Positions 52,990 through 62,404 of a DNA stretch of 64,000 nucleotides are shown here, piece after piece. Within the stretch, counting starts at the first letter, position 1; each line of letters opens with the position of its first letter. This stretch comes from Streptomyces sp. CC228A. Lineage in GTDB: Bacteria > Actinomycetota > Actinomycetes > Streptomycetales > Streptomycetaceae. The stretch spans positions 434,001 to 498,000 of the forward strand of contig NZ_JAJPUI010000003.1 in the NCBI RefSeq assembly GCF_021390935.1. The letters are read 5' to 3'. The position numbers were made by a program, and so were the translations under genes. The notes below the pieces were generated by a model. The model made no database searches. It had not been told where the DNA came from and saw nothing but the letters and a program-made list of their open reading frames with translations.

Positions 52990-54150
52990 GTGAGCACCAC
53001 CCTTGTCATCACCAACGACTTCCCGCCCCGCCAGGGCGGCATCGAGACCTTCGTCCACGCCATGGTGACCCGCATGCCGGGCGATGTCGTCGTGTACACG
53101 TCCCGTGAGCCGGGCACGGAGGCGTACGACCGCACCCTGCCGTTCCCGGTGGTCAGGGACCCGGCGCGCACGCTGCTCCCCTCGCCGCGGGTGACCCGGC
53201 GCGCGGTCGGGCTCGTACGGGAGCACGGCTGCGACCGCGTGTGGTTCGGCGCGGCGGCGCCCCTCGCCTACATGGCGCCCGACCTGCGGCGCGCCGGTGT
53301 GCGCCGCATGGTCGCGACGACCCACGGCCACGAGATCTGGTGGGCGCGCACGCCAGGCGCGCGGCAGGTGCTGCGCCGCATAGGCGACCACGTGGACGTG
53401 GTGACGTACCTCGGGGAGTACACGCGCTCGCGGTTAGCGCCCGCTCTGGGGCCGCGGGCCCGGCTGAGCCGGCTCGCACCGGGCGTGGACGCGCGGGAGT
53501 TCCGCCCGGACGGGTCCGCCGAGCGCCGGCGCGCGGTGCGGCGGCGCCACGGCATAGGCGAGGACCGGAAGGTGGTGCTGTGTGCGGCCCGGCTGGTGCC
53601 CCGCAAGGGCCAGGACACGCTGATACGTGCCCTGCCGCGGCTGCTGCGCGAGGTCCCGGACGCCGTGCTGCTGGTGGTGGGCCGGGGCCCCGACGAGCAG
53701 CGGCTGCGGAAGCTGGCCCGCGGCTGCCCTCCCGGCACGGTCGTGTTCGCCGGGGGCAGGGACCACACGGAGATGGCGGACTACTACGCCGCCGCCGACG
53801 TCTTCGCCATGCCGTGCCGCACCCGCAAGGGCGGCCTGGAGGCGGAGGGCCTCGGCATCGTGTTCCTGGAGGCGCAGGCCAGCGGGCTGCCGGTGGTCGT
53901 GGGCGACTCGGGCGGTGCGCCCGACACCGTGCGGGGCGGGGGGAACGGCCGTGTCGTGGACGGCCGGGACGTCGCGGCGGTGGCGGACGCGGTGGGCTCG
54001 GCGCTGCGGTCACCGGACCGGGAGGCGCAGGGCGAGGCGGGACGGCGGTGGGTGGCCGAGGAGTGGTCCTGGGACTCCTCGGTCCGCCACCTCACCGACC
54101 TGCTGGCACCGGAAGGCGACCGGGGCGCGCCGCACGCGCCCGCGGGCTGA
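52990..54150 (+). CDS. GT4-family glycosyltransferase
   Basis: A 386-aa retaining glycosyltransferase from GTG 52990. VITNDFPPRQGGIETFVHAM is the acceptor-side glycine motif, VVLCAARLVPRKGQDTLIRA begins the donor half, and EGLGIVFLEAQASGLPVVVG contains the E-x7-E sugar-nucleotide motif. This resembles actinobacterial phosphatidylinositol mannosyltransferase-type (PimB-like) enzymes that use GDP-mannose at the cytoplasmic membrane face. The substrate is inferred from similarity only. Single gene. Confidence 0.9.
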   Translation: MSTTLVITNDFPPRQGGIETFVHAMVTRMPGDVVVYTSREPGTEAYDRTLPFPVVRDPARTLLPSPRVTRRAVGLVREHGCDRVWFGAAAPLAYMAPDLRRAGVRRMVATTHGHEIWWARTPGARQVLRRIGDHVDVVTYLGEYTRSRLAPALGPRARLSRLAPGVDAREFRPDGSAERRRAVRRRHGIGEDRKVVLCAARLVPRKGQDTLIRALPRLLREVPDAVLLVVGRGPDEQRLRKLARGCPPGTVVFAGGRDHTEMADYYAAADVFAMPCRTRKGGLEAEGLGIVFLEAQASGLPVVVGDSGGAPDTVRGGGNGRVVDGRDVAAVADAVGSALRSPDREAQGEAGRRWVAEEWSWDSSVRHLTDLLAPEGDRGAPHAPAG

Positions 54151-54328
54151 CCCCCGCGGCCGTACGGACTCCGGCCCTGCGCCGGCCCACCCGGCCGCCC
54201 ACCGGCAGCAGCCGGGCGGGCCGACCGGGACACGGGCCGCCCGGGACTCCCGGCCCGCCGAAGGGTCCGGACCACGGCCACCCCCCACCCGCCCCAGGCA
54301 ACACCCCCATCGGCCGCCCTGCGCGGCC

Positions 54329-55723
54329 TCACGTGGTGGTCAGGTCGCGCAGGGCGTCCTCCACGCCCCGGTGGAAGGTCGGGTAGGCGAACATCATGTG
54401 CCGCAGCCGCTCCACCGGCACCTCCGCGTGCACGGCGACCGCGAGCCCGTACAGCACCTCACCGCCCGTCGGGCCGACCGCGGTCGCGCCCACGAGGACA
54501 CCGCGCGCGGCATCCTCCACGAGCGTGACGAAGCCCTCGTTGCCCGCCTTGTGGATCCAGCCCCGCGTCGAGGACGGCACGCGGGAGCAGCCCGTGCGCA
54601 CGGTGAGGCCCCGGTCGCGGGCGGCCTGCTCGGTGAGCCCGACCGCGCCGACCTCCGGGTCGGTGAAGGTGACGCGGGGCAGCGCACGGTAGTCCGCCTC
54701 CGGGCCGGCTTCGCCGAGGAGGTCGCGGACCGCGATCTCCGCCTGGTACATCGCCACGTGCGTGAACGCGCCCCGCCCGGTCACGTCCCCGACGCCCCAC
54801 ACCGCGTCGGCGCCGACCGCCCGCATCCTGCCGTCCACGTCGAGGGCGCGCGCCTGCGGGTCCAGGCCGACGCGGTCGAGGCCGAGCCCCCGCAGGTCGG
54901 GGCGGCGGCCGGTCGCCACGAGCAGCCGCTGCGCGGTGAGTTCCCCGCCGTCCTCCAGGGTGAGGCGGAAGGCGCCGTCCGCGTGCCGCACCCCGGCGGC
55001 CCGCGCCCCGGTCCGTACGGTGACGCCCTCCGCGCCGAGCACCTCGGCGAGCAGCCTGCCCGCCTCGGGCTCCTCGGCGGGCAGCAGTCCCGGCGCGGCC
55101 TCGACGACGGTCACGGCCGAGCCGAACCGGGCGAAGGCCTGGGCCAGTTCCACCCCGATCGCGCCGCCGCCGAGGACCAGCAGGGACGCCGGGGCCTCCT
55201 TCGCGGCGACCGCGTCGCGGTTCGTCCAGTACGGCACCGCGTCCAGGCCGGGCACCGGCGGGATCTGCGGGCGGCTGCCGGTGGCGACGACCACGCCCCT
55301 GCGGGCGGTCAGGACGCAGCCGTCCGGGCCGTCGACCTCCACCCGGCCGGGCCCGGTGAGCCGCGCGCGGCCCCGCAGGAACCGCCCGCCCCGCTCGGTG
55401 AAGCGGTGCACGGCCGCCGTGTCGTCCCAGTCGTCCGTCGCCTCGTCCCTGATCCTGGCCGCGACCGGTGCGAAGTCGGCGGTGACGTCGGCGCGTCCCG
55501 CCATGCCCGGCACCCGCCGCGCCTCGGCCAGCAGGTCCCCGGCGCGGATCATCATCTTGCTCGGGATGCACGCCCAGTACGGGCACTCCCCGCCGACCAG
55601 CTCCGCCTCCACCCCGGCGACGTCGAGCCCGGCGGCGGCCAGGCGCCCGGCGGCGTGCTCCCCGCCGACGCCCATGCCGATGACGACGACGTCCACGGCC
55701 TGCTCTTCCTGCGGTGTCCCCAT
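54329..55723 (-). CDS. Pyridine nucleotide-disulfide oxidoreductase
   Basis: A 464-aa class I flavoprotein. VVVIGMGVGGEHAAGRLAAA is the FAD motif, LVGGECPYWACIPSKMMIRA holds the redox Cys pair (C-x4-C), LLVLGGGAIGVELAQAFARF is the NAD(P)H motif, VWGVGDVTGRGAFTHVAMYQ follows, and a dimer domain contains HAEVPVERL. The last part lacks the usual HAHPT but has FAYPTFHRG. It resembles mercuric reductase or lipoamide dehydrogenase relatives; without nearby mer genes the substrate is open. ATG 55723. Confidence 0.9.
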   Translation of the reverse strand: MGTPQEEQAVDVVVIGMGVGGEHAAGRLAAAGLDVAGVEAELVGGECPYWACIPSKMMIRAGDLLAEARRVPGMAGRADVTADFAPVAARIRDEATDDWDDTAAVHRFTERGGRFLRGRARLTGPGRVEVDGPDGCVLTARRGVVVATGSRPQIPPVPGLDAVPYWTNRDAVAAKEAPASLLVLGGGAIGVELAQAFARFGSAVTVVEAAPGLLPAEEPEAGRLLAEVLGAEGVTVRTGARAAGVRHADGAFRLTLEDGGELTAQRLLVATGRRPDLRGLGLDRVGLDPQARALDVDGRMRAVGADAVWGVGDVTGRGAFTHVAMYQAEIAVRDLLGEAGPEADYRALPRVTFTDPEVGAVGLTEQAARDRGLTVRTGCSRVPSSTRGWIHKAGNEGFVTLVEDAARGVLVGATAVGPTGGEVLYGLAVAVHAEVPVERLRHMMFAYPTFHRGVEDALRDLTTT

Positions 55724-55979
55724 GGGGGCGGCCTCCTCCTCGTCGGGTCCACTGGAGTCCCCTGCTCCGCACCATCGTCACGCGTCCGGCGCCGTCGGCA
55801 CGGGGGACGCGCCCGGCACCGGCCCGCCTGGTCGGCCGGCCCGCCCGAGGCGCCCCGCCCGGCGCGGCAGGATGCCGCCAACTACCCTGTGGGCCATAGT
55901 GGTTGAGTCTCGCCACCCCGTGAACGCACCCGAGCGCGGCGGTGGGCGACCGCCGCCGCACGAGAAGGGACCCCGCACG

Positions 55980-56684
55980 ATGAGCGAGCAGCAGGCCCCC
56001 GCGCCGGGCACGGCCCCCGAGGACCGGCGCCTCGACGAGGAGCTGCGTGCGGTGCGGGCCCGCCGCGGCGCGTACGTCCCCGCCGCCATGCTGGAGGTCA
56101 TCGACCGGGCGACCGCCGACCTCGCCGCGTCGGGTCGGGCCGAGCGGGCACGGGGAGTCGGGGCGCGGGCACCGCGGTTCGCGCTGCCGTCGGCGACCGG
56201 CCGGACCGTCGCCCTGGACGACCTGCTCGCCGAGGGGCCCGTCGTCCTCACCTTCTACCGCGGCGCCTGGTGCCCCTTCTGCGTGCTCGCCCTGCGCGCG
56301 CTGCGGCGGCGGCTCCCGGAGATCACCGCGCGCGGGGCCCGGCTGGTCGCGGTCTCGCCGCAGATCCCCGACCAGTCGCTGTCCCTGGTGGAGAAGCACG
56401 CGCTGGACTTCGACGTGCTCAGCGACGTCGGCTCCGCCGTCGCCCGGAGTTACGGCCTGGACTTCCCCGTGCCCGACGCCCTCGCCAAGGTGTACGAGGG
56501 GTTCCGCTTCGAGATGGACCGGGTCAACGGCGGCCACGGCAGGACCCTGCCGCTGACCGCCACGTACGTGATCGACGCGGGCTCCACGATCCGCTGGGCG
56601 TTCGTCGACGCCGACTACACGCGGCGCGCGGAACCGGCCGACGTGCTCACGGCTCTCGACGCGCTGCGGCCGGGGTCCCGGTGA
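55980..56684 (+). CDS. AhpC/TSA-family peroxiredoxin-like protein
   Basis: A 234-aa protein with a thioredoxin fold. The active site VVLTFYRGAWCPFCVLALRA has a CxxC, LVAVSPQIPDQSLSLVEKHA and DFDVLSDVGSAVARSYGLDF are typical, and TATYVIDAGSTIRWAFVDAD ends the fold. The helical N-terminal 60 residues are usual in this subfamily. It reduces peroxides or acts as a thiol oxidoreductase. ATG 55980 with AAGGGA upstream. Its 3' end overlaps the converging ccdA gene by 38 bases. Confidence 0.9.
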   Translation: MSEQQAPAPGTAPEDRRLDEELRAVRARRGAYVPAAMLEVIDRATADLAASGRAERARGVGARAPRFALPSATGRTVALDDLLAEGPVVLTFYRGAWCPFCVLALRALRRRLPEITARGARLVAVSPQIPDQSLSLVEKHALDFDVLSDVGSAVARSYGLDFPVPDALAKVYEGFRFEMDRVNGGHGRTLPLTATYVIDAGSTIRWAFVDADYTRRAEPADVLTALDALRPGSR

Positions 56685-57549
56685 CCGCTTCGGACCCGGA
56701 GGCCGCCCTGCGGCGCCCCCGCAGCCGCGCCGCCGCCACCGCCGCGGCGAGCAGCACCAGGGCGGCCGCCGCCACGGCGGGGGCGCCGACCGCGCCGAGG
56801 GCGTCCGCGACGCGGGTCTGCACCTCCCCGACCGCGGTGACCACCGGGTCGGCGCCGTCCGAGGCGCCGCGCAGCACCCGGATCTCGTACCAGCCGTAGT
56901 AGGCGACGTACGCCCCCGCGAGGAGCAGCAGGCCGCCGCCGAGGCGGGTGGCGAGCGGGCCGACCCGGCGCAGCGCGCCCACCCGGGTGGTGCGGGTGAG
57001 GGCCACGGTCAGGGCGGCCGCGCCGACGATCGCGCCCATCCCCGCCGCGTACGCCGCGAACAGCAGCGCGCCCTCGGCGACCGAGCCGCCGCGGAAGGCG
57101 GAGACGACGATGGCGAGGAACGGGGCGATGGTGCAGCCGAGCGAGGCGATCGCGTACGCCGCGCCGAACAGCGCCATCGACAGCGGTGAGCGGCCTACCT
57201 TCGGGGCCCGCCGCAGCTTCGGAAGCAGCGCCGCCGGCAGGTCGCGGCCGGCCAGCAGCCAGCCGCCCAGGGCGGCCAGGACGGCGCCGAAGACGACCGT
57301 GAACCACGGCAGGTGCTGCTGGACCTGCCCGGCGACCGGGGCGACGGCGAGGCCGAACACGGCGAAGACGGCGGTGAAGCCGAGCGTCATCGCGGCCGTG
57401 GCGGCCAGCGCGCGGCCCACGGCGGTGACCCGGCCGGGGCTGTCGTCGCCGAGGACGAGCAGCGACAGGTAGGCGGGCAGCAGGGCGAAGCCGCAGGGGT
57501 TGACCGCGGCGAGCATGCCCGCCGTGAGGGCGAGGGGCAGGTCGGCCAT
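56647..57549 (-). CDS. ccdA: CcdA/DsbD-type thiol-disulfide transporter
   Basis: A 300-aa membrane protein with about seven helices. The two redox Cys are in LAAVNPCGFALLPAYLSLLV and AIASLGCTIAPFLAIVV, as in CcdA. It passes reducing power across the membrane to the extracytoplasmic TlpA lipoprotein encoded immediately upstream; only one base separates the TlpA stop from this ATG. The long C-terminal tail after residue 250 is Ala/Arg-rich. Confidence 0.92.
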   Translation of the reverse strand: MADLPLALTAGMLAAVNPCGFALLPAYLSLLVLGDDSPGRVTAVGRALAATAAMTLGFTAVFAVFGLAVAPVAGQVQQHLPWFTVVFGAVLAALGGWLLAGRDLPAALLPKLRRAPKVGRSPLSMALFGAAYAIASLGCTIAPFLAIVVSAFRGGSVAEGALLFAAYAAGMGAIVGAAALTVALTRTTRVGALRRVGPLATRLGGGLLLLAGAYVAYYGWYEIRVLRGASDGADPVVTAVGEVQTRVADALGAVGAPAVAAAALVLLAAAVAAARLRGRRRAASGSEAVTGTPAAARREP

Positions 57550-57550
57550 G

Positions 57551-58173
57551 TCAGCCCAGCAGTTCCCGGACCTTGTCGGCAAGGCCTTCGCCGCCGCGCA
57601 GCACGCCGGTGTGGGTGGGCCGGCCGGTGGCGTCCATGACGACATACGTGCTCTGCTGCGTGACCGCGAACTTCCGCCACACGTTGCCGGACTCGTCCGC
57701 CAGGTGCGGGAAGCCGTCCAGTCCGTTGCCGGAGACGAAGGTGCGCATGGCGTCCTTCCGGTCGAGGCCGGCCACGCCCACGACGTTGGCGCGACCCGCG
57801 TACTCGGCGGCGACCCGGGCGGTCTCCTTCGCCTGGCCCTTGCAGGTCGGGCACCAGGGGGCCCAGAACCACAGCACCGTCGGTTTGCCCGCGAGGCTGG
57901 CGCCGTCGAACGCGGCGCCGTCCAGGGTGGTCGCCGTGAACCGGAGGGTGGAGGCGAGGTCTTCGGCGCCCGGGCTCGCCGCCCCCGGGGCGGGCGACCC
58001 GCCGGCGGACGCGGACGGGGCGCCCCGGCGGGCGCCGCGGCGGACGCGGCGGGCTGCGGGGAGGAGTCCTGCGCCGGGCCGCCGGAGCCGGATCCGCCGC
58101 AGCCGGCGAGGACGACCGCCGCGAGCAGGGCGGCGGTGGCGGCGAGCGGGCGGGCGGGTCGCTGGCGGCCCAT
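57551..58173 (-). CDS. TlpA-like thioredoxin lipoprotein, one frame break
   Basis: ATG 58173 gives MGRQRPARPLAATAALLAAV and the lipobox LAGCGGSG. After a low-complexity linker the frame breaks near 58020; adding one C to CCCC leads into EDLASTLRFTATTLDGAAFD and the redox motif FWAPWCPTCKGQAKET. Repaired length is about 207 aa. It is a membrane-anchored disulfide reductase that receives electrons from CcdA. The pair may serve cytochrome c maturation or general oxidative-folding repair. Confidence 0.9.
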
Positions 58174-58338
58174 GGGGGACTCCTGACGTCGGGTGCCGGA
58201 GGACGCACCCACCGTACGGGGACGGGCGGGCCCGCCGGGAGGCCCCCCGGCCCTCAGGACCCTTACGAAATACGGACGTCGCCGCCGGCTCCGGGGCCCG
58301 GGGGCGACGCGGCGGCCCGGCGGTGCGAGGCTGGCCGC

Positions 58339-59103
58339 ATGCAGAGTGGTCAGAGCGGGAGCAGCGGCGGCACGGGCGGGGGCGGCGCACAGCACGTCCT
58401 CGTGGTGGACGACGACCCGACGGTCTCGGAGATCGTGACGGGCTACCTGGAGCGGGCCGGTTTCGGCGTCGACCTGGCCGCGGACGGGCCGGGCGCGCTC
58501 GCGGCGGCGGGCGCCCGGTGGCCTGACCTGGTGGTGCTGGACCTGATGCTGCCCGGCATGGACGGGCTGGCGGTGTGCCGGGAGTTGCGGGCCCGGGGGC
58601 CCGTGCCGGTCATCATGCTCACGGCCCGCGCCGACGAGGAGGACCGGATCCTGGGGCTGGAGATCGGCGCCGACGACTACGTCACGAAGCCGTTCAGCCC
58701 GCGTGAGCTGGTGCTGCGCGTCGAGTCGGTGCTGCGGCGCAGCGCCCTGGCCGCCGGGCCGCGGCCCGAGCCGGTCGTGCCGCTGCGGGCGGCGGGCCTG
58801 GAGGTGGATCCCGCGGCCCGGCGTGCGACCAAGCGGGGCCGTGAACTGGCTTTGACACTGCGGGAGTTCGACCTGCTGGCGTACTTCCTGCGCCACCCGG
58901 GGCAGGTGTGCGACCGGGAGCGGCTGATGCGGGAGGTGTGGGGCTGGGACTTCGGCGACCTGTCGACGGTCACGGTCCATGTGCGGCGGCTGCGCGGCAA
59001 GATCGAGGACGATCCGGCGCGTCCGCGGCTGATCCAGACGGTGTGGGGGGCGGGCTACCGCTTCGACCCGGTGGGGCCTCAGGAGGCGGGCAGCGGTGCG
59101 TGA
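58339..59103 (+). CDS. OmpR-family response regulator
   Basis: A 254-aa protein. The receiver domain has VLVVDDDPTVSEIVTG, the phosphoacceptor Asp in VVLDLMLPGMDG and Lys in YVTKPFSPREL. The winged-helix output domain includes LTLREFDLLAYFLRHPGQVC and VTVHVRRLRGKIEDDP. Start ATG 58339. The kinase gene starts inside its last codons, so the two form one operon. It is divergent from the tlpA-ccdA genes, which may be targets. Confidence 0.94.
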   Translation: MQSGQSGSSGGTGGGGAQHVLVVDDDPTVSEIVTGYLERAGFGVDLAADGPGALAAAGARWPDLVVLDLMLPGMDGLAVCRELRARGPVPVIMLTARADEEDRILGLEIGADDYVTKPFSPRELVLRVESVLRRSALAAGPRPEPVVPLRAAGLEVDPAARRATKRGRELALTLREFDLLAYFLRHPGQVCDRERLMREVWGWDFGDLSTVTVHVRRLRGKIEDDPARPRLIQTVWGAGYRFDPVGPQEAGSGA

Positions 59104-60217
59104 CTTCCTGCTGATCGCGCTGTACGCGCTGGCGGGCGCCCTGGCGGCGGGCGCGCTGGGCTGGTGCGGGCTGCGGCTGACCCGGAGCCGCTCGGTGGCG
59201 GTGTCGCTGGCGGTGGTGTCGGCGGTGACGGTCACGGCGATGCTGGCGGGGACGCTGGCGGTGTGCTGGGCGATGTTCCTGTCGTCGCACGACCTGGGCG
59301 TGGTGACGACGGTGGTGGCGATGGCGGCCGCCGTGTCGCTGGCGACGTCGCTGCTGCTGGGGCGCCAGGTGGTGCGGAGGCTGCGGGGACTGGCGGTGGC
59401 GGCGCGGGAGTTCGGCGACGGCGGCACGTTCCTGGCGCCGCCGGGGCCGGCGCCCGCGGAACTGGCCGCGCTGAGCCGCGAGCTGGCGGCGACGAGCGCC
59501 CGGCTGGCCGCGTCCCGGGAACGGGAGCGCGCCCTGGAGGCGTCGCGGCGGGAGCTCGTGGCGTGGATCTCGCACGACCTGCGGACCCCGCTGGCGGGGC
59601 TGCGGGCCATGTCGGAGGCGCTGGAGGACGGGGTGGTGAAGGACCCGGCCCGCTACCACCGGCTGATGCGCACCGAGGTGGACCGGCTGAACTCCATGGT
59701 GGGCGACCTGTTCGAGCTGTCCCGGATCCACGCCGGGGCGCTCGCCCTCAGCCCGTCGCGGGTGTCGGTGTACGACCTGGTGGGCGACGCGCTGGCGGGC
59801 GCGGACCCGCTGGCGCGGGAGCGCGGGGTGCGGCTGGTGGGCGGCCGCCTGGAGGCCGTGCCGGTGGAGGTGGACGGCAAGGAGATGACCCGCGTCCTCG
59901 CGAACCTGCTGGTGAATGCGATCCGCCACACCCCGGCCGACGGGACGGTGGCGGTGGCGGCCGAGCGCGGCGACGACGGCACGGTGGTGCTGTCGGTGAC
60001 GGACGGCTGCGGCGGCATCCCGGACGAGGACCTGCCGCGGGTGTTCGACACGGGGTGGCGCGGCACGGAGGCCCGCACCCCTCCGGCGGGGGCGGGCCTC
60101 GGCCTGGCGATCGTGCGCGGCATCGTGGAGGCGCACGCCGGGCACGCGCACGTACGGAACGTGGAGGGCGGCTGCCGGTTCGAGGTGACCCTTCCCGCGG
60201 CGGCCGCCGGCGCCTGA
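59096..60217 (+). CDS. Sensor histidine kinase
   Basis: A 373-aa membrane kinase overlapping the regulator gene by eight bases. It has two N-terminal helices (residues 1-25, 38-60) with a very short outside loop and a third at 64-85, then a HAMP-like linker. The phospho-His is in LVAWISHDLRTPLAGLRAMS; the ATP-binding motifs are NLLVNAIRHTPADG, DGCGGIPDEDLPRVFD and GAGLGLAIVRGIVEAH. With so little exposed outside, it probably senses an intramembrane signal. Confidence 0.94.
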   Translation: MRDFLLIALYALAGALAAGALGWCGLRLTRSRSVAVSLAVVSAVTVTAMLAGTLAVCWAMFLSSHDLGVVTTVVAMAAAVSLATSLLLGRQVVRRLRGLAVAAREFGDGGTFLAPPGPAPAELAALSRELAATSARLAASRERERALEASRRELVAWISHDLRTPLAGLRAMSEALEDGVVKDPARYHRLMRTEVDRLNSMVGDLFELSRIHAGALALSPSRVSVYDLVGDALAGADPLARERGVRLVGGRLEAVPVEVDGKEMTRVLANLLVNAIRHTPADGTVAVAAERGDDGTVVLSVTDGCGGIPDEDLPRVFDTGWRGTEARTPPAGAGLGLAIVRGIVEAHAGHAHVRNVEGGCRFEVTLPAAAAGA

Positions 60218-60224
60218 CGGCGGC

Positions 60225-61374
60225 TCAGCCGGGCACCCCGTACAGGACGAGGTTCTCGGCGTACGCGCCCGCCTGCGGGTCGAAGTCGCCCGCGCAGGTG
60301 ACGAGGGCGAGCCGGGGTCGGCCCGCCGCGCTGAACAGGTCCTGCGGCAGGTCGCCCGCCCGGTAGGTGCGGCGGGCGACGATCCGGTACGTGTGCCGGG
60401 TCCCGTCGGCGGCGGCGACGTGCGCGCGGGCCCCCATGGGCAGGGCGTGCAGTGCCTCGAAAGGCCCGGCGCCCTCCTCCGCCGAGTCGATATGCCCGGC
60501 GAGCAGCAGGGTGCCGCGCGGGTCGCCGGGGCGGGCGCCGAGCGCCCACCAGCCGACCCGGGACGGTGACGCGGGCACGTCGAGGGCGCCGTCGCGGGAG
60601 GCGGCGACCGGGTCGACGGGCAGCGTCCCCACGTGCCCCGGCACGGACAGCGCCACGGGCGGGGCGTGCGCGGACCCGGCGGGCCGCGCGGGCCCCGCAG
60701 GGGCGCTGGGCAGGGCGCCCGTGTCGGCCGGGCTGGGGGCGCCGGCCGGGAGGGCGAGGGTGAGCGCCGCCGACGCCGCGGCCGCGAGACCCGCCCAGGC
60801 GAGCAGCCGCGCCGGTCCCGGCTCGCGCCGCAGCACGCCGCCGCCGCGCCGCGCGGCGCGCCCGAGGCGGCCGGCGGCGCGCGGCCGGCCGCGCCCGGCG
60901 CTCCGCACGCGGCCCACCGGCCCGGCCCGCACGGCTGCGGCGGGACCGGTGCCCGCGCCGGGGCGGCGGCCGCCGCGGGCCCTGCGGCGGCCGCGGGCCC
61001 ACCGGGCGAGGCGCGCGGCGGGCCTGCGCGCGGCCCGGTACAGGGCGCGGGCCGTGCGGCTGCGGCCGAGGCGCAGGCCCCAGCCCGCGAGCCGCACCGC
61101 GGGCACGGGCGCGTGGCTCAGGCGGCGCTCCCAGCGGGCGAGGCGGCTCCTGCGGCGGGCGGGGAGGGGACCGCGCCGGGGGCGGCGGGCCGCTCCCGCG
61201 TGCCGCCGCCGCGGGACGCCCCGGGCCGGGGTGCCTGTGGGCGCGGCCCGCGCGCAGGCGCACGGCACGGGCCAGCCGGACCGCGCCGAAGGCCAGTGCC
61301 GCGCGCCCCACCCGGCGGGCCAGGCCACTGCGGCGGGGGCGGGCGGTGTGCTGCGGTCGGCTGACGCGTACCAC
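60225..61374 (-). CDS. Class F-type sortase, Arg-rich N-terminus, probable frame break
   Basis: The C-terminal domain (residues ~200-380) has the sortase His in LLLAGHIDSAEEGAGPF and the nucleophile Cys in LALVTCAGDFDPQAG. One membrane helix (LLAWAGLAAAASAALTLALP) precedes it. The N-terminus is ~150 Arg-rich residues. The best start is GTG 61374 (VRVSRPQHTARPRRSGLARR), 11 bases after the upstream stop, but it is out of frame with the body; the continuous frame starts at 61328. A small indel near 61240 would join them. Class F sortases are typical of actinobacteria; the substrates are unclear. It follows the DUF4142 surface protein gene. Confidence 0.82.
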
Positions 61375-61387
61375 TGCGTGCCGCCGC

Positions 61388-62089
61388 TCAGCGGAGGTCG
61401 TTGCGGCGCAGCCGGGACGCCGTCCAGAAGGCGCCGCCCGCGACCAGTGCCCCGCCGAGCGCGACGGCCGGCACGGCGACGGCGGCGGGGACGCCCGCGG
61501 CGAACACGGTCGCGGCCTGCCCGCCGCTGCCGGCGTGGATGGTCCGCGCGGGGGCCGTGCCGTGGCAGGTGCCGCCCTCCACCCTCTCCAGGTGGCCGGC
61601 GACGACCGGTCGCGCGGCCTTGGCGGCGGCCGTGATCTGCCGGTTCTCGCCGCGGGCGACCTGGTGGTCGATGGCCTTGAGGGTCAGCCGGTGCACGGTG
61701 TCCTGGGTCTTCAGCCAGGCCCTGTCGTAGGCCGCGGTGCCCTTCTGCGCCATCACGTCGGCGAGCATCTGCTGCTGGTGGGCGGTGGGGGCGAGGGGCA
61801 GGTCGACGCCGAGCTTGTCGGAGAGCGCCTTCACGTCCGCGTCCAGCTTGGCGTGGTCGCGTTCCAGTTCGGCGGCCACGTCCTTGACGCAGGCCGTCGT
61901 GGCGTTCTTGCGGGCGTCCTGGCTGAGGGCGATCTCGGCCAGGTTGGCCTGGTGGGCGGCGCGCAGGAAGGCGTTGTCGGTGGGCAGCCCGCCGTCCTGG
62001 TCCGCGGCGACGGCGGGGGCGGCGGCTATGCAGGCCGCGGCGAGGGCGGCGAGCGCGGTCGCCGCGCGGCGGGAGCGGTGCGTGTGCAT
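61388..62089 (-). CDS. DUF4142-containing surface protein
   Basis: A 233-aa exported protein (signal peptide ALAALAAACIAAAPAVAADQ). The DUF4142 ferritin-like four-helix region spans residues 40-170 (NAFLRAAHQANLAEIALSQD, DRAWLKTQDTVHRLTLKAID). A C-terminal membrane helix (PAAVAVPAVALGGALVAGGA) and a basic RLRRNDLR tail follow; no LPXTG is visible. Start ATG 62089; an in-frame ATG at 62107 is possible. It is adjacent to the sortase gene, 14 bases apart. Confidence 0.85.
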   Translation of the reverse strand: MHTHRSRRAATALAALAAACIAAAPAVAADQDGGLPTDNAFLRAAHQANLAEIALSQDARKNATTACVKDVAAELERDHAKLDADVKALSDKLGVDLPLAPTAHQQQMLADVMAQKGTAAYDRAWLKTQDTVHRLTLKAIDHQVARGENRQITAAAKAARPVVAGHLERVEGGTCHGTAPARTIHAGSGGQAATVFAAGVPAAVAVPAVALGGALVAGGAFWTASRLRRNDLR

Positions 62090-62404
62090 CACGGTGTCGT
62101 CATCCATCCATGGTGGTCGGAAGTACGGCCCCCGGGTGACGCGGGGCCACAGGACCATCCGGGCACGGCCGCCGCCGGTCCGCCATCCGCCGTAGTGCGA
62201 ACGGCTCGGCGTGTCACTCCGACGGCCCTGCCCGGTGTCGCGCGGGGGCGGGGGCCGACCGGACCGGCGGATCGCGCCGGCACGGCCCGTGTACGCGAAG
62301 TGGCCGGGACTCGCCATCGACCCCGGACACCCTTGTCACCGTGTGGAGTCACGTGAGTACATGGAGTGGCGTACGTTCCGAGGGGATGGCGGGGGTGATC
62401 AGCC

